The notes under the pieces were generated by a model. It did no database searches and was not told the origin of the DNA. It worked only from the letters and a program-made list of their open reading frames with translations. Source: Mycobacterium kyogaense (GTDB lineage: Bacteria > Actinomycetota > Actinomycetes > Mycobacteriales > Mycobacteriaceae). Taken from it: a stretch of DNA of 64,000 nucleotides. Each line of letters starts with the position of its first letter. The first letter of the stretch is position 1. This document shows positions 42,401-54,237 of this stretch, in pieces. The DNA is taken from assembly GCF_003254575.1 (NCBI RefSeq), contig NZ_QJUA01000013.1, forward strand, positions 1 to 64,000, in the 5' to 3' direction. Made by a program: the position numbers and the translations under genes.

Positions 42401-45400
42401 ACGTCGACTGCACCACCGTCGACGAACTGACTCTGCATGCACCCCTGGTGCTGACCCCGGGCGTCCCGGTGCGTCTGCAGGTCGTGGTCGACAGCGCACC
42501 CTCGGCGGGCGGGGGACGCGCCGTGTCCGTCTTCTCCAAGCCCTGCTCCGACGACGCCACCGTGTGGACCCCGCACGCCGACGGTGTGCTCAGCCCGCAG
42601 GCCGTCGAGCCCTCGGCAGATCTGACGCAGTGGCCACCCGCCGGGGCCCGCCCGATCGAGATCTCAGAAGCCTACGAGGACATGGCGTCCCGTGGCTTCG
42701 AGTACGGCCCGGCGTTCCGGGGTCTGACGGCGGTCTGGCGCCGCGGTGACGAGGTGTTCGCCGAAGTCGTTGCGCCCCAGGAGCTGAAGACCGAAGACTT
42801 CGGTGTGCACCCGGCGCTGCTCGACAGCGCGCTCCACGCACTGCTCGCGGCCGCCGATGACAGCGACCTCGCACTGCCGTTCGCGTGGCGCGGTGTCGCG
42901 CTGCACGCCGCGGGAGCCTCGGCGGCCCGGGTCCGGATCGCCCCGGCGGGCCCACGTGCGGTGTCGATCGAACTGGCGGACACGCTGGGTCTGCCGGTGC
43001 TGTCGGTGGCGTCGATGAGCGTGCGCCCCGTCACCGCCGAGCAGTTGCAGGCGGCTCGGGGTGCCGACAGCGGCGGGGAACTGTTCACGCTGGAGTGGGC
43101 GCCGGTGACGGCCCCGGAAGGTGCGGCCGCCGGATCAGCTGACATTCTCGACATCCGTTCTGCAGCAACGGTATCCGACACCATCGGGCAGGCGCATACG
43201 ACGGTGCACAACGTGCTGGATCGGCTGCAGTCGCACCTGGCCGACCCGTCACCTAACCCGCTGATCGTCGTCACCCGCGGCGCAGTGCCTCTTCCGGGCG
43301 AGGACGTCACGGACATGGCGGGGGCGGCTGCCTGGGGTTTGGTCCGTTCGGCGCAGACAGAGAATCCCGGCCGGATCGTGCTGCTGGACACCGACACCGA
43401 CGATATCGACACGGCAGCGCTGCTGGCGCTCGGCGAGTCGCAGGTCGTGCTCCGCGGCGGTGTGCTGCATCGGGCACGGGTGGTTCCCAGCGCGGTGAAC
43501 CGCGGACTGCTGACCCCGCCCACCGACGGTCCGTGGCGGTTGGGCATCGCGGAGGCGGGCACCTTCGACAACCTTCGCCTCGAACCGGTGCCGCTGGCTG
43601 GAGAACCCCTGGCGCCCGGCTACATTCGCGTACAGGTCCGCGCTGTGGCCGCCAACTTCCGCGATGTCATGATCACGCTCGGGATGTTCACCCACGACGC
43701 GCTGCTCGGCAGCGAAGCGGCCGGCGTCGTCACCGAGGTGGGCCCCGGCGTCACCCGCTTCGCCGTCGGCGACCGCGTGATGGGACTCTTCCCGGACGGC
43801 ACCGGCACCCTCGTGCACGCCGACGAGAGGCTCGTCGCGCCGCTACCCGCGGGCTGGACCGACGCCCAGGGCGCGGCGGTACTGGTCGTCTTCACCACCG
43901 CCTTCTATGGGTTGCGGGAGTTGGCGCAGGTGCGGCCGGGGCAGTCGGTGTTGATTCATGCCGCGACCGGTGGGGTGGGGTTGGCTGCGGTGCAGTTGGC
44001 TCGGTATTGGGGGTTGGAGGTGTTTGCGACGGCGTCTCGGGGGAAGTGGGAGACGTTGCGGGCGTTGGGTTTCGATGATGATCACATCGGTGATTCGCGG
44101 TCGTTGGAGTTCGAGGGGCGGTTCTTGGCGGCCACGGGTGGTCGTGGTGTGGATGTGGTGTTGGATTCGTTGGCCGGGGATTTCGTGGATGCGTCGTTGC
44201 GGTTGTTGCCGCGTGGCGGGGTGTTCTTGGAGATGGGGAAGACCGACATCCGGGATGCCGATGCGGTGGCTGCGGCCCATCCGGGGGTGACCTACCGCGC
44301 CTTCGACCTCTTCGAGCCCGGCCGCCCCCGCATGGCCGAATACCTCGTCGAGCTCTCCGCGCTGTTCGACGCCGGTGTGCTGCAACCACTTCCGGTGACC
44401 ACGTTCGACATCCGCCGGGCGCCGGCGGCCCTGCGCTACCTCAGCCAGGCTCGCCAGATCGGCAAGGTCGTCATGACGATGCCCGACGCGTGGGCGGCGG
44501 GCACCGTGCTGATCACGGGCGGTACCGGGATGGCCGGTGCGACGGTGGCACGGCATGTGGTGGCGCACCACGGGGTTCGCGATCTTCTGCTGGTGTCTCG
44601 GCGCGGCCCGGCGGCGCCGGGCGCCGACGGGCTGGTGGCAGACCTGGAGGCGGTGGGTGCGCACGTGCGCGTCGTGGCCGCCGACGTCGCCGACCGCGAG
44701 CAGCTCGCAGGTCTGCTGGCGGGTGTGGACGGACCACTGACCGCGGTGATCCACGCCGGCGGCGTGCTCGACGACGCGGTGATCGGCTCCCTGACCCCCG
44801 AGCGCGTCGACACCGTGCTGCGTGCCAAGGTCGACGCCGCTTGGAATCTGCACGAGCTGACGCTCGGCTCTGATGTCGCTGCGTTCGTGCTGTTCTCGTC
44901 GCTGGCCGGTGTGGTGGGGTCTCCCGGGCAGGGCAACTACGCAGCGGGCAACACGTTCTGCGACGCGCTGGCCGCGCACCGGCGCGCCTCTGGCCTGCCG
45001 GCGATCTCCCTTGCCTGGGGGCTCTGGGACCAGGCCAGCGACATGACCGGGCACCTCGAGACCGCCGCACTGGAGCGGCTCGGTCGCGACGGCGTGCTCG
45101 CCCTGAGCGCCGCGGACGCGATGGCGCTGTTCGACGCGGCGCTCACCGCCGAGGAGGCACTTCTGGCCCCGGCGCGGCTGGACCGCGCCGCGCTGCGGGC
45201 ACGGTCCGCGCAGGGGCTGCTCCCGCCCATGTTCGCCGAACTGGCCAGCGTCCGCTCCCGCCGCCGCGTCGACGACTCGGTGGCGGCCGCCACCTCGCAG
45301 TCGGCCCTGGCGAAACGGCTGACCGGTAAGTCCGAGGCGGAGCAGCAGGCGCTAGTGCTCGACGTGCTCCGCAACCACATGGCCACGGTGCTCGGCACCA

Positions 45401-48400
45401 CCGAGCCGGAAAGGATCGACGGCGCACTGGCCTTCGCCGAGCACGGCTTCGACTCGCTGACCGCCGTCGAGTTGCGCAACCGGCTCAAGGCCGCAACGGG
45501 ATTGGCGCTCTCACCCACGCTCATCTTCGACTACCCCACCCCGGACGCGCTGGCCGGCTACATCCGGACCGAGCTGGCCGGGGCCGCGCCGACGGTATCT
45601 GTCGAGGCGCCCACGGTGAGATCCGTGATCGACGAGCCCATCGCCGTCGTCGGGATGGCCTGCCGCTACCCCGGCGGGGTGGCCTCACCGGAAGACCTGT
45701 GGCGGATGGTCGCCGACGGGCGCGACGTGCTCTCGGACTTCCCCGCCGACCGCGGGTGGGACATCGCCGAGCTGTTCGACGCGGACCCCGACGCACCCGG
45801 CAAGACGTATTCGCGCACGGGTGGCTTCCTGGCCGAGGCAGCGGATTTCGACGCCGGCTTCTTCGGTGTCTCTCCCAGCGAGGCGCTGGCAATGGACCCG
45901 CAGCAGCGGCTGTTCCTCGAATTGTCCTGGGAGGCATTGGAACGCGGCGGCTTCGATCCGGCGGCTCTGCGCGGCAGCGCCACCGGAGTGTTCACCGGCA
46001 TCATCGCCCAGGGCTACGGCGTGGTCGCCGGCGCGGCCGCTGCGGACACCGAGGGGTTCCGCCTGACCGGCCAGGCGGCCAGCGTCGCCTCCGGACGTGT
46101 CGCCTACGTGCTCGGCCTCGAGGGTCCGGCCGTCTCGGTCGACACCGCCTGCTCCTCGTCGCTGACCGCGTTGCACATGGCGGTGCAGGCGCTCCGGCTC
46201 GGCGAGTGCGAGCTCGCGCTGGCCGGCGGCGTCACGATCAACGCCACGCCGGACATCTTCGTCGAGTTCAGCAGGCAGCGCGGACTGTCGCCCGACGGCC
46301 GCTGCAAAGCCTTCGCCGGTGCAGCCGACGGCACCGGATTCGCCGACGGCGGTGGCGTTCTCGTCGTCGAACGGCTCTCGGACGCGCAGCGCCTCGGACA
46401 TCCGGTGCTCGCGGTGGTCGCCGGTTCGGCGGTCAATCAGGACGGTGCGTCGAACGGGCTGACCGCACCCAACGGTCCCTCGCAGCAACGCGTGGTGCGC
46501 GCCGCGCTCGCCAACGCGGGCCTGGGAGCGGCGGACGTCGACGTCATCGAGGGCCACGGCACCGGCACGACGCTGGGCGATCCCATCGAGGCGCAGGCCC
46601 TGCTGGCCACCTACGGGCAGGGCCGCCCTGTCGACTCGCCGGTCTGGCTGGGCTCGATCAAGTCGAACATGGGCCACACGCAGGCCGCGGCCGGCGTGGC
46701 CGGGGTCATCAAGATGATCATGGCGATGCGGAACGAGACGATGCCGCCCACGCTGCACGTCGATGCTCCGAGCCCTCACGTCGACTGGTCGACGGGTGCG
46801 GTCGCACTCCTCACCGAGCCGCGGCCCTGGCCCGCCGATCACGTTCGCCGTGCCGGGGTGTCGTCGTTCGGTATCAGCGGCACCAACGCCCACGTCATCG
46901 TCGAATCGGCACCCGACGCGAGCACAGACCGAGCACCCCAGTCCGAGCCGTCCCGGCCGCCTGTCGTGCCCTGGGTGCTCTCCGGGAAAACCTCTGAGGC
47001 GCTGACCTGCCAGGCCACCCGGCTGGCCGACTTCCTGCGCGCGCATCCCGACGCCGATCCGCTCGACGTGAGCTGGACCCTCGGCGGGCGCACCGCGTTC
47101 GGCCAGCGTGCCGTCGTCGTGGGTGCCGACCGCGACGAGCTGCTCAGCGCCCTCTCCGACCTGGGCACATGCGGCTCGGCGCGGCCAGGGGCCAAGACGG
47201 CGTTCGTCTTTCCGGGGCAAGGTGCCCAGGTACTGGGCATGGGGCGCGAGCTGCACGCGGCCTATCCGGTGTTCGCCGCGGCGCTGGACGCCGTGATCGT
47301 GGAGCTCGATCGGCATCTGCTGCGGCCGCTGCGTGAGGTCATGTGGGGTACCAACGACGAGCTGCTGCACAGCACCGAATATGCGCAACCCGCGCTCTTC
47401 GCCGTCGAGGTCGCACTGTATCGGCTCCTGGCGAGCTGGGGCATGACTCCCGATGCGGTGCTGGGACATTCGGTCGGAGAGATCTCGGCGGCGCACGTCG
47501 CCGGCGTGCTCTCCCTGGAGAACGCGGCGGTCCTCGTCGTCGCCCGAGGGCGGCTCATGCAACGGCTGCCCGCGGGTGGCGCGATGGTCGCCGTCGCCGC
47601 CAGCGAGGCTGAGATCGGGGCTGTGCTGCCCGATGGGGTGGACATCGCCGCGGTGAACGGTCCGGACTCGGTGGTGCTGTCCGGACCCGAGGATTCGGTG
47701 ACTGCGCTGGCCGAACGCCTGCGTGCCGATGGCAGGCGGGTGCACCGACTGGCCGTCTCACATGCCTTCCACTCGGCGCTGATGGAGCCGATGCTGCCCG
47801 AATTCGCCACCGTTGCACAGGGAATACCGGTGTCGGCACCGAACATCGACATCATCTCCAATCTCACCGGAATGCTGGCCGAGGACGACTTCGGCACGAG
47901 CGCGTACTGGCTGCGGCACGTCCGCCAACCCGTCCGATTCGCCGACAGCGTGCGTTCCCTCGCCGAGTCCGGGGTCGTCCACTTCCTGGAGGTGGGGCCT
48001 GCCAGCGGGCTCACCGCGTCGATCGTCGCGACCCTCGCCGACAGCGAGCCCGTCACGGCCTCGGTGATGCGCAAGGACCGCGCCGAAGCGAGGTCGCTGA
48101 TGCACGCATTGGCCGAGGTGTTCGTCTCCGGCACCGCCGTCGACTGGCGTGCCGTCTGCGACGGAGGACAGTTGACCGAGCTACCGACGTATGCGTTCCA
48201 GCGTCGCCGGTTCTGGCTGTCCGGCAGCGGAAGTGCCTCCGACGCTGTGGGTCTGGGCCAGACCCGAGCCGACCACGCCCTGCTGGGCGCAGTGGTCGAG
48301 CTACCCGACAGCGGTGGCGTGGTGTTGACCGGCCGGCTGGCGGTGTCCACCCACCCGTGGCTGGCCGACCACGCTGTCGGGGGCACGGTGCTGTTCCCCG

Positions 48401-51400
48401 GCGCCGGCTTCGTCGAACTCGCCATCCGCGCCGGTGACGAGGTCGGGTGCACCGTCGTCGACGAGCTGACGCTGCACGCGCCGTTGATGCTGCCGGCCGC
48501 GGGCGCGGCGGTGCGGGTGGTGGTCGGCAGCGACACCGACGGCGTTTGTGAGGTGTCGCTGTACTCCCATGACGGCGTCGAGGGTGCCGACTGGATGCTG
48601 CATGCCGAGGGCATCCTGAGCTCGGGGACCGTCGAACCGGCCGTCGAGCTGTCGGCCTGGCCGCCACCGGCGGCCACGAGTGTCGACGTCGCGCAGACAT
48701 ATCCGGATCTCGCCGAACGCGGATACCAGTACGGACCGGCGTTCCACGGGCTGCGGGCGATGTGGCGCCGGGGCGAGGAGATCTTCGCCGAGGTCGCACT
48801 GCCGAACGAGCTGTCCGCCACCGGGTTCGGCGTACACCCCGTGCTGCTGGACAGTGCGCTCCACGCGGTGCTGGTGGCCGCCGATCGTGATGAGTTGGCA
48901 CTGCCCTTCTCCTGGCAGAAGGTGAGACTGTTCGCCTCGGGTGCCTCCGCACTGCGAGTGCGGATCGCGCCGAGCGGCCCCAACGCCGTGTCGATCGACC
49001 TCGCGGACGGCCTCGGTCTGCCGGTGCTGTCGGTGCAGTCGATGGTGGCGCGGCCCGTCACCGCCGAGCAATTGGCCGCCGCGGTCGGCGGCAGTCGCGG
49101 CGCTGAACTGTTCGAGGTCGTCTGGTCGCCCGTGCCCGACGCGGGACAGTCCGCGCCGGAAACGGATGTGATCCTCTACGACGCAACAGCGACGGCAACA
49201 GATCTCGCGTTCTCCCCGATCGCCACCCACCGCGCGCTCGAGCGTCTCAAGAGCTTCTTGACCGACGCTTCGACGGCCGTCCTGATGGTGCACACCCGCG
49301 GTGCGATCGCGCTGCCGGGGGAGAATGTCGCCGACCTGTCCGGCGCGGCGGTGTGGGGTCTGGTGCGCGCCGCACAGACCGAACATCCGGGACGCATCGT
49401 GCTCGTCGACAGTGACAGTGACAGTGACGGTGAAACACTGGACGCCGCAGCGATTGTGGCCACGGGTGAACCGCAGGTGGTGCTCCGCGACGGTGTGCTG
49501 CATCGGGCCAGGGTGCTGCCGACGCGAGCAGCCGTGCTGACCCCGCCCACTGACGGACCGTGGCGGCTGGGCGTCTCCGAGGCCGGCACCTTCGAGAACC
49601 TGGTGCTCGAATCGTCCGCTGCGCAACCCCTTGAGGCCGGCCAGGTTCGGGTGGCCGTCCGGGCGATCGCGGCGAACTTCCGCGACGTCATGATGACGCT
49701 CGGGGTCTACCCGGGAGACGGTGCGATCGGTATCGAGGCATCGGGCGTCGTCACCGAGATCGGCACTGGCGTCGCAGGAGTGGCCGTCGGCGACCGGGTG
49801 ATGGGCCTGTTCCCCGAGGGCACCGCGACGCTTGCGGTCACCGATGAGCGGCTGCTACTCCCGATGCCGGAGGGCTGGGGCTACCCGCAGGCCGCCGGCT
49901 TCCCGGTGGGCTTCGCGACCGCGTTCTTCGGGCTGCGGGAGCTGGCGCAGGTGCGGCCGGGGCAGTCGGTGTTGATTCATGCCGCGACCGGTGGGGTGGG
50001 TTTGGCTGCGGTGCAGTTGGCGCGGTACTGGGGGTTGGAGGTGTTCGCGACGGCGTCTCGGGGGAAGTGGGAGACGTTGCGGGCGCTGGGTTTCGACGAT
50101 GATCACATCGGTGATTCGCGGTCGTTGGAATTCGAGGGGCGGTTCTTGGCGGCCACGGGTGGTCGTGGTGTCGATGTGGTGTTGGATTCGTTGGCCGGGG
50201 ATTTCGTGGATGCGTCGTTGCGGTTGTTGCCGCGTGGCGGGGTGTTCTTGGAGATGGGGAAGACCGACATCCGGGATGCCGATGCGGTGGCTGCGGCCCA
50301 TCCGGGGGTGACCTACCGCGCCTTCGACCTCTTCGAGGCCGGCGCGCCCGGCGTGCAGCGCATCCTCGACGGCCTGCAGGTCCTCGTCGACGAGGGGGTG
50401 TGCAGCCCGCTGCCCGTGACACCCTTCGACATCCGCCGCGCTCCGGCGGCCCTGCGCCATCTGGGCCAGGCGCGCCACATCGGCAAGGTCGTCATGACGA
50501 TGCCCGACGCATGGGCGACCGGCACCGTGCTGATCACCGGTGGCACGGGCATGGCGGGGGCCGCGGTCGCCCGTCACGTCGTGGATCGGCACGGGGCACG
50601 CGACCTGCTGCTGGTGTCGCGCCGCGGTGTGGCCGCACCCGGCGCCGACGACCTGGTGGCAGACCTGGAAGCGGCGGGCGCGCGGGTGCGGGTGGTGGCC
50701 GCAGACGTGTCCGACCGCGATGCCCTGGCGAAGGTGCTGGCCGACATCGACCACCGCAGGCCGCTGTCCGCGGTCTTCCACACTGCGGCGGTGCTCGACG
50801 ATGCGGTGGTCACATCCCTGACTCCGGAGCGCATCGACACCGTGCTGCGGGCGAAATCCGATGCGGCACTGCATCTGCACGAGCTGACCAAGGGATACGA
50901 CCTGTCGGCGTTCGTGATGTTCTCGTCGATGGCGGGTCTGGTGGGTGCCTCCGGTCAGGCCAACTACTCGGCGGCCAACGCCACCCTCGACGCGCTGGCT
51001 GCGCGCCGCCGCGCCTCGGGGCTGCCGGCGATCTCGCTGGGCTGGGGGTTGTGGGATCAGACCAGCGGTTTGACCGGTCACCTCGAGAATGCCGACATCG
51101 CACGCCTAGGCCGCGACGGCATCCTGGCGATGACGGTGGCCGACGCCCTGGCACTGCTCGACACCGCGCTGGTGGTGAACGAACCGTATCTGGTGCCGGC
51201 CCTCATCGACCGCGCCGCACTGCGCACCAAGGCTGCCGCCGGCACGCTGCCGCCGATGTTCACCACACTCATCGCGGGGCCGGCACGCCGTCAGGTCGGG
51301 GATGCACTCGCCGCTGCACAGTCCAGATCTGCTCTGGCGCAGCGCCTGTCGGGCCTCCCCGTCGAGGAGCAGCAGGGTGTGCTGTTGGATCTGGTGCGCT

Positions 51401-51846
51401 CCCACATGGCCACGGTGCTCGGCCTGCCGACCCCGGAGTCGATCGCGCCCGACCTGGCGTTCCACGACCACGGGTTCGATTCTCTGACCGCGGTGGAACT
51501 GCGCAACCGACTGAAGGCCGCGACGGGCCTGACGTTGTCGCCGACCCTGATCTTCGACTATCCGACCCCGGCCGCCATCGCCGGCTTCTTCCACAGCCAA
51601 TTGGTCGAGGAGGTCGAGGATTCCGCTCCCGCCGTCGAGCTCGACGACCAGGAGATCCGCGAGGCGGTGGCGTCGATCCCGGTGAAACGGCTACGGCAGG
51701 CAGGCCTTCTGGACCTGCTGCTGGGAATGGCGAACGAAGACGGTTCCTCGACGGGTGCCACGCGTGAAGAGGCCATCGCCGACATGGATCTCGATGATCT
51801 GCTCAACGCCTTCGACGACGATGCCTTCGACGACGATGATGAATAG
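39457..51846 (+). CDS. pks12: Bimodular reducing polyketide synthase, Pks12 (mycoketide) type
   Basis: This encodes 4129 aa starting [20 protein letters not shown], a coiled-coil docking segment. Module 1: KS 35-458 (Cys203, His338, His378), AT 558-875 (Ser651; YASH 751-754, methylmalonyl type), DH from 927 (His959, Asp1123), ER 1355-1670, KR from 1680 (Tyr1828, LDD motif), ACP (Ser2000). Module 2: KS 2060-2485 (Cys2232, His2367), AT 2580-2890 (Ser2672; HAFH 2769-2772, malonyl type), DH from 2940 (His2972, Asp3132), ER 3365-3680, KR from 3688 (Tyr3837), ACP (Ser4009). There is no thioesterase; the C-terminus is an acidic docking-like tail. Length, order and N-terminus match M. tuberculosis Pks12 (Rv2048c), which builds mycoketide by repeated alternating C3/C2 additions between copies. 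All active-site residues are present. Confidence 0.88.
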   Translation: MADQLQHATEALRKALLQIERLKTKNRELMQRSGEPIAIVGMSCRYPGGVHSPEDLWAMVADGRDVISDFPTDRGWDLPGLYDADPDAPGKAYARTGGFVDGAADFDAAFFGIAPSEALAMDPQQRMLLELSWEALERAGLDPNSLRGSATGVFAGVIAGGYGMAADSIEGYRLTGMTSSVTSGRVSYVLGLEGPAVSVDTACSSSLVALHMAVQSLRSGECDLALAGGVTVNASPTIFVEFSRHRGLAPDGRCKPYAGAADGVGWAEGGGVLTLERLSDAQRLGHPVLAVVRGIAVNQDGASNGLTAPNGPSQQRVVLAALANAGVGAADVDAVEGHGTGTMLGDPIEAQALLATYGQGRESGRPLWLGSVKSNMGHTQAAAGVAGVIKMVMAMRHGVLPASLHVDAPSPHVDWTAGEVALLTDSHEWPDMGRPRRAGVSSFGISGTNSHVIIEEAPESSAAAAEPVPASGPLPWVLSGRTAATVSAQAARLVDYLESHPDLHPVDIAWTLAGRATFAHRAVALGADRDSLLTELVALASGEQGAATVRGELAAAGKTAFVFPGQGSQWIGMGIEMLDASAVFAESIAACEAALSEFVDWSLTDVLRGAPGAPGYDRVDVVQPVLFAVMVSLAAVWRSVGVHPDAVIGHSQGEIAAAHVAGALPLRDAARIVALRSRMLVALTGPAGMVSVAASAETVRELLAHYGDQLGVAVVNGPAAVVISGDRGALSEFVQQAESTGLRTRWIDVDYASHSAQVEVIRAELLDALADIAPQRTRTAFFSTVTGSLFDTTSLDADYWFRNIRQTVEFEQAVRSAHAAGYRFFVESSPHPALIAAVESTVAAADTSSTSVPAVIPSLGRDDGGIDRFRTSAAYAYVCGAAVDWRTMCAGGRLVDLPTYAFDRRRFWLTDESAPSSDALGLGDTGHALLRAVVDLPDSGGVVLTGRLALSDQPWLADHAVAGTVLFPGTGFVELAVRAGDHVDCTTVDELTLHAPLVLTPGVPVRLQVVVDSAPSAGGGRAVSVFSKPCSDDATVWTPHADGVLSPQAVEPSADLTQWPPAGARPIEISEAYEDMASRGFEYGPAFRGLTAVWRRGDEVFAEVVAPQELKTEDFGVHPALLDSALHALLAAADDSDLALPFAWRGVALHAAGASAARVRIAPAGPRAVSIELADTLGLPVLSVASMSVRPVTAEQLQAARGADSGGELFTLEWAPVTAPEGAAAGSADILDIRSAATVSDTIGQAHTTVHNVLDRLQSHLADPSPNPLIVVTRGAVPLPGEDVTDMAGAAAWGLVRSAQTENPGRIVLLDTDTDDIDTAALLALGESQVVLRGGVLHRARVVPSAVNRGLLTPPTDGPWRLGIAEAGTFDNLRLEPVPLAGEPLAPGYIRVQVRAVAANFRDVMITLGMFTHDALLGSEAAGVVTEVGPGVTRFAVGDRVMGLFPDGTGTLVHADERLVAPLPAGWTDAQGAAVLVVFTTAFYGLRELAQVRPGQSVLIHAATGGVGLAAVQLARYWGLEVFATASRGKWETLRALGFDDDHIGDSRSLEFEGRFLAATGGRGVDVVLDSLAGDFVDASLRLLPRGGVFLEMGKTDIRDADAVAAAHPGVTYRAFDLFEPGRPRMAEYLVELSALFDAGVLQPLPVTTFDIRRAPAALRYLSQARQIGKVVMTMPDAWAAGTVLITGGTGMAGATVARHVVAHHGVRDLLLVSRRGPAAPGADGLVADLEAVGAHVRVVAADVADREQLAGLLAGVDGPLTAVIHAGGVLDDAVIGSLTPERVDTVLRAKVDAAWNLHELTLGSDVAAFVLFSSLAGVVGSPGQGNYAAGNTFCDALAAHRRASGLPAISLAWGLWDQASDMTGHLETAALERLGRDGVLALSAADAMALFDAALTAEEALLAPARLDRAALRARSAQGLLPPMFAELASVRSRRRVDDSVAAATSQSALAKRLTGKSEAEQQALVLDVLRNHMATVLGTTEPERIDGALAFAEHGFDSLTAVELRNRLKAATGLALSPTLIFDYPTPDALAGYIRTELAGAAPTVSVEAPTVRSVIDEPIAVVGMACRYPGGVASPEDLWRMVADGRDVLSDFPADRGWDIAELFDADPDAPGKTYSRTGGFLAEAADFDAGFFGVSPSEALAMDPQQRLFLELSWEALERGGFDPAALRGSATGVFTGIIAQGYGVVAGAAAADTEGFRLTGQAASVASGRVAYVLGLEGPAVSVDTACSSSLTALHMAVQALRLGECELALAGGVTINATPDIFVEFSRQRGLSPDGRCKAFAGAADGTGFADGGGVLVVERLSDAQRLGHPVLAVVAGSAVNQDGASNGLTAPNGPSQQRVVRAALANAGLGAADVDVIEGHGTGTTLGDPIEAQALLATYGQGRPVDSPVWLGSIKSNMGHTQAAAGVAGVIKMIMAMRNETMPPTLHVDAPSPHVDWSTGAVALLTEPRPWPADHVRRAGVSSFGISGTNAHVIVESAPDASTDRAPQSEPSRPPVVPWVLSGKTSEALTCQATRLADFLRAHPDADPLDVSWTLGGRTAFGQRAVVVGADRDELLSALSDLGTCGSARPGAKTAFVFPGQGAQVLGMGRELHAAYPVFAAALDAVIVELDRHLLRPLREVMWGTNDELLHSTEYAQPALFAVEVALYRLLASWGMTPDAVLGHSVGEISAAHVAGVLSLENAAVLVVARGRLMQRLPAGGAMVAVAASEAEIGAVLPDGVDIAAVNGPDSVVLSGPEDSVTALAERLRADGRRVHRLAVSHAFHSALMEPMLPEFATVAQGIPVSAPNIDIISNLTGMLAEDDFGTSAYWLRHVRQPVRFADSVRSLAESGVVHFLEVGPASGLTASIVATLADSEPVTASVMRKDRAEARSLMHALAEVFVSGTAVDWRAVCDGGQLTELPTYAFQRRRFWLSGSGSASDAVGLGQTRADHALLGAVVELPDSGGVVLTGRLAVSTHPWLADHAVGGTVLFPGAGFVELAIRAGDEVGCTVVDELTLHAPLMLPAAGAAVRVVVGSDTDGVCEVSLYSHDGVEGADWMLHAEGILSSGTVEPAVELSAWPPPAATSVDVAQTYPDLAERGYQYGPAFHGLRAMWRRGEEIFAEVALPNELSATGFGVHPVLLDSALHAVLVAADRDELALPFSWQKVRLFASGASALRVRIAPSGPNAVSIDLADGLGLPVLSVQSMVARPVTAEQLAAAVGGSRGAELFEVVWSPVPDAGQSAPETDVILYDATATATDLAFSPIATHRALERLKSFLTDASTAVLMVHTRGAIALPGENVADLSGAAVWGLVRAAQTEHPGRIVLVDSDSDSDGETLDAAAIVATGEPQVVLRDGVLHRARVLPTRAAVLTPPTDGPWRLGVSEAGTFENLVLESSAAQPLEAGQVRVAVRAIAANFRDVMMTLGVYPGDGAIGIEASGVVTEIGTGVAGVAVGDRVMGLFPEGTATLAVTDERLLLPMPEGWGYPQAAGFPVGFATAFFGLRELAQVRPGQSVLIHAATGGVGLAAVQLARYWGLEVFATASRGKWETLRALGFDDDHIGDSRSLEFEGRFLAATGGRGVDVVLDSLAGDFVDASLRLLPRGGVFLEMGKTDIRDADAVAAAHPGVTYRAFDLFEAGAPGVQRILDGLQVLVDEGVCSPLPVTPFDIRRAPAALRHLGQARHIGKVVMTMPDAWATGTVLITGGTGMAGAAVARHVVDRHGARDLLLVSRRGVAAPGADDLVADLEAAGARVRVVAADVSDRDALAKVLADIDHRRPLSAVFHTAAVLDDAVVTSLTPERIDTVLRAKSDAALHLHELTKGYDLSAFVMFSSMAGLVGASGQANYSAANATLDALAARRRASGLPAISLGWGLWDQTSGLTGHLENADIARLGRDGILAMTVADALALLDTALVVNEPYLVPALIDRAALRTKAAAGTLPPMFTTLIAGPARRQVGDALAAAQSRSALAQRLSGLPVEEQQGVLLDLVRSHMATVLGLPTPESIAPDLAFHDHGFDSLTAVELRNRLKAATGLTLSPTLIFDYPTPAAIAGFFHSQLVEEVEDSAPAVELDDQEIREAVASIPVKRLRQAGLLDLLLGMANEDGSSTGATREEAIADMDLDDLLNAFDDDAFDDDDE
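43921..44316 (+). repeat. Near-identical ER tract, copy 1 (module 1)
   Basis: This 396-bp tract (codons 1489-1620 of the synthase) is repeated at 49942-50337 with about nine base differences, all synonymous. Inside it leucine is mostly TTG, unlike the CTG-rich flanks. It covers the NADPH-binding [15 protein letters not shown] and following ER core. Confidence 0.9.
49408..49425 (+). repeat. Hexanucleotide tandem repeat (GACAGT)3 in pks12
   Basis: Three perfect GACAGT copies followed by GACGGT encode alternating Asp-Ser in the inter-domain region before ER2. The matching place in module 1 encodes Asp-Thr repeats. Confidence 0.85.
49942..50337 (+). repeat. Near-identical ER tract, copy 2 (module 2)
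   Basis: This is the partner of 43921-44316. The 132 encoded residues are identical in both modules, while sequence on either side diverges at both protein and DNA level. Confidence 0.9.
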
Positions 51847-51855
51847 CACGCGCAG

Positions 51856-54228
51856 ATGAGGATCGTCATCTCGGGATCGGACACGGTGGTGGGCCGGCTG
51901 CTCGCGGCCCGCCTGCGCACCGTCGGCCATGAGGTCGACGGTGACGCCGACCTGCGCGGCGCCGACGTCGTGGTGCACTGCACGGGGCTCGACGGCCCGG
52001 ACGACGCGTCGCTCGCCCAGGCTGTCGACGCGGCTGTCGGTGTCGGGCGTTTCGTGTTCGCCTACAGCGGTCCCCGGCGTCGACGAGACGAGGAGCTTCT
52101 GCGGGCGCGGATTCCCGATGCGGTGGTCTGCCGGTCGGGCCTGGTGCTCGGGCGGGATCTTGGAGACGGCCTCGTCCCGCTGTTGGCTCGGCGAGCGCTG
52201 CCTGCCGGCGGTGGGTCGCCGCTGTCGGTCGTCCACGTCGATGACGTGCTACGCATTCTCGTCCAGGCGGCGGTGGGCCCGGAAAAAGTCAGTGGGACAA
52301 TCGAACTCGCCGCGCCTGATCCCGTGACACCCGCCGAGATCGCCGGAGCGCTCGGCCGCTCGACCACCCGGACCACTGGCCGCGACACTCTCGCGCAGTG
52401 GTTTCTCGGCTGCCCGGTGCTCGACGGCGCGCAGCGCCCGATCGCGTGGTCGGCGCCGGCATGCCTCGCCGACACCGCGCTGGCCGTGCGCGGTCGCATC
52501 GCCATCGGAGGCCGTGTCTGGAACGCGCCGTGGCGGTTGCCGCGGGTGCGCACGGCCGACATTCCGGCCGTCGACTGCCCCGCCTCTGACGGGGTGCTGC
52601 CGGTGTTCACCGGCCCTGTGGGCGGCAACGGTGAATTCGACACCCCGATCGACCCTCGTTTTCCCGCGTTCGTCGCGACCAACCTGTCCGAGGCCCTGCC
52701 GGGTCCGTTCACCCCGTCGTCGGCCTCGGTGACGGTCCTCGGCGCCCGTGCCGGGGGCGTCACCATCGCCCGGCAGTTGCGCCCCGGCGGTGTGGTGGAA
52801 CGCGAGATCGCCGCCCGCACAGTCGGTGTGTTCGGTCACCGCCTGTACGCCGCGGTCACGTCGGCACACTTCATGGCCCAGACGGTGCCGTTCACCGATC
52901 CGATGCTGGTGCTCGGCCAGTTCTTCGGCCGCACCGTGCACCAGTTGCCGATCTTCGGGTCCGAAGCACCCCCTGCCGGTCGTGCCGGGATCCTCGCGCA
53001 GTTACGCAATGTCGGGGTGTTCGGCGGCAACCTCGTCGGGCTCTCTGCCGGCTCCGTGCGCGACACCCGTGACTTCGTCGCCGATGTCGATGCCTTCGAA
53101 GCCGAAGTGCAGCACGATCTTTCGGTTGCGACAGAGCCGCAGCTGGCCGACCTGATCCGTCGCGGCCGAGACCTCGTGGTGTACGGCTGGGTGCTGGCGT
53201 CGGCGTCGATCATGCTGTGCTCGGCCTACAGTGTGCTGTTGCGGTTGCTCACCGGCCGCGACACCACACCGCCCGCCGGCCCTGAGGTGGCCAGCGCGCG
53301 GTCGGTCGACGCCATCCGCCGGCTCGCCGCGATCGCCCGGCGCGACCCCGAGGTGGCAGATCTGCTGCACGGCCCCGTCCTCGATCTCGCTGAGATCGAG
53401 CGCCGCGCACCGGCTTTCCACCGTGCGCTCACCGACGAGCTGCATCGCATCGGCCACCGCGGTCCGGCAGAGGTCGAGATGAGCTCACCGACCTACGCCG
53501 ACGATCCCGCGCTTCTGCTGCGTATCGTGACCCGCACGCTGGACACCGAACACGACGTCCCTCCGGAACCCACAGCGGTGGCGCCGTATGTCCGTCCGGT
53601 CGCTGCGTTGGCGGCGCGGCAATTACGTGACCGTGAAGATCGACGGGACAAGATGGTGCGCGCCATCTGGCTGCTGCGCCGACTGCTCCGGGAGAAGGGT
53701 CGCCGTATGACGGCTGCCGGAGTGCTGGCCGACCCCGAAGACGTCTTCTACCTGCTGGTCGACGAGCTCGACACCCCCCTGCCCGACGCCGCGACGTCCG
53801 TGGCTCGGCGCCGGGCCGAGCAGGCCCGGCTCACCGCGATCGTGCCGCCGCCGGCCTTCAGCGGACGGTGGGACGCCCAGCCGACCGCGCCGGAGTCACT
53901 GACAGCGGGGACAGAACTGCAGGGTCTGGGGATCTGTGGTGGACGCGTCCGAGGCCGGGTGCGCGTGGTGCGACCCGACACCATCGACGACCTCCAGCCC
54001 GGCGAGGTGCTGGTCGCCGAGGTCACCGACGTCGGCTACACCCCGGCGTTCGGATACGCCGCTGCGGTGGTGACCGAGCTCGGCGGCCCGATGTCGCACG
54101 CCGCCGTCGTCGCTCGCGAGTTCGGCTTCCCGTGCGTCGTCGATGCGCGCGGCGCCACCCGCCTGTCGACCGGCACGCTCATCGAAGTCGACGGAGCCAC
54201 GGGCGCCATCTACGTTCTCGACGCGTGA
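51856..54228 (+). CDS. Rv2047c-like fusion: NAD-dependent epimerase-type domain plus phosphohistidine (PEP-utilizing) domain
   Basis: This encodes 790 aa, 9 bp after pks12. Residues 1-200 form a short NAD-binding domain (MRIVISGSDTVVGRLLAARL). Residues 250-600 contain a region with FVATNLSEALPGPFTPSSAS, similar to the substrate-binding part of rifampicin-phosphotransferase-like proteins. The C-terminus has the swivelling phosphohistidine domain, GEVLVAEVTDVGYTPAFGYA followed by ELGGPMSHAAVVAREFG, with His748 as the phosphocarrier. There is no ATP-grasp domain. M. tuberculosis has the same gene pair, pks12 (Rv2048c) and Rv2047c, so a role in mycoketide maturation is likely; the reaction is unproven. 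Confidence 0.82.
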   Translation: MRIVISGSDTVVGRLLAARLRTVGHEVDGDADLRGADVVVHCTGLDGPDDASLAQAVDAAVGVGRFVFAYSGPRRRRDEELLRARIPDAVVCRSGLVLGRDLGDGLVPLLARRALPAGGGSPLSVVHVDDVLRILVQAAVGPEKVSGTIELAAPDPVTPAEIAGALGRSTTRTTGRDTLAQWFLGCPVLDGAQRPIAWSAPACLADTALAVRGRIAIGGRVWNAPWRLPRVRTADIPAVDCPASDGVLPVFTGPVGGNGEFDTPIDPRFPAFVATNLSEALPGPFTPSSASVTVLGARAGGVTIARQLRPGGVVEREIAARTVGVFGHRLYAAVTSAHFMAQTVPFTDPMLVLGQFFGRTVHQLPIFGSEAPPAGRAGILAQLRNVGVFGGNLVGLSAGSVRDTRDFVADVDAFEAEVQHDLSVATEPQLADLIRRGRDLVVYGWVLASASIMLCSAYSVLLRLLTGRDTTPPAGPEVASARSVDAIRRLAAIARRDPEVADLLHGPVLDLAEIERRAPAFHRALTDELHRIGHRGPAEVEMSSPTYADDPALLLRIVTRTLDTEHDVPPEPTAVAPYVRPVAALAARQLRDREDRRDKMVRAIWLLRRLLREKGRRMTAAGVLADPEDVFYLLVDELDTPLPDAATSVARRRAEQARLTAIVPPPAFSGRWDAQPTAPESLTAGTELQGLGICGGRVRGRVRVVRPDTIDDLQPGEVLVAEVTDVGYTPAFGYAAAVVTELGGPMSHAAVVAREFGFPCVVDARGATRLSTGTLIEVDGATGAIYVLDA

Positions 54229-54237
54229 CGGACCGGC

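Noticed and set aside
43861..44440. Insertion element or foreign gene inside the synthase, suggested by odd codon use
   Set aside because: The reading frame and ER domain are continuous and the same tract occurs in module 2; it is an internal repeat, not a mobile element.
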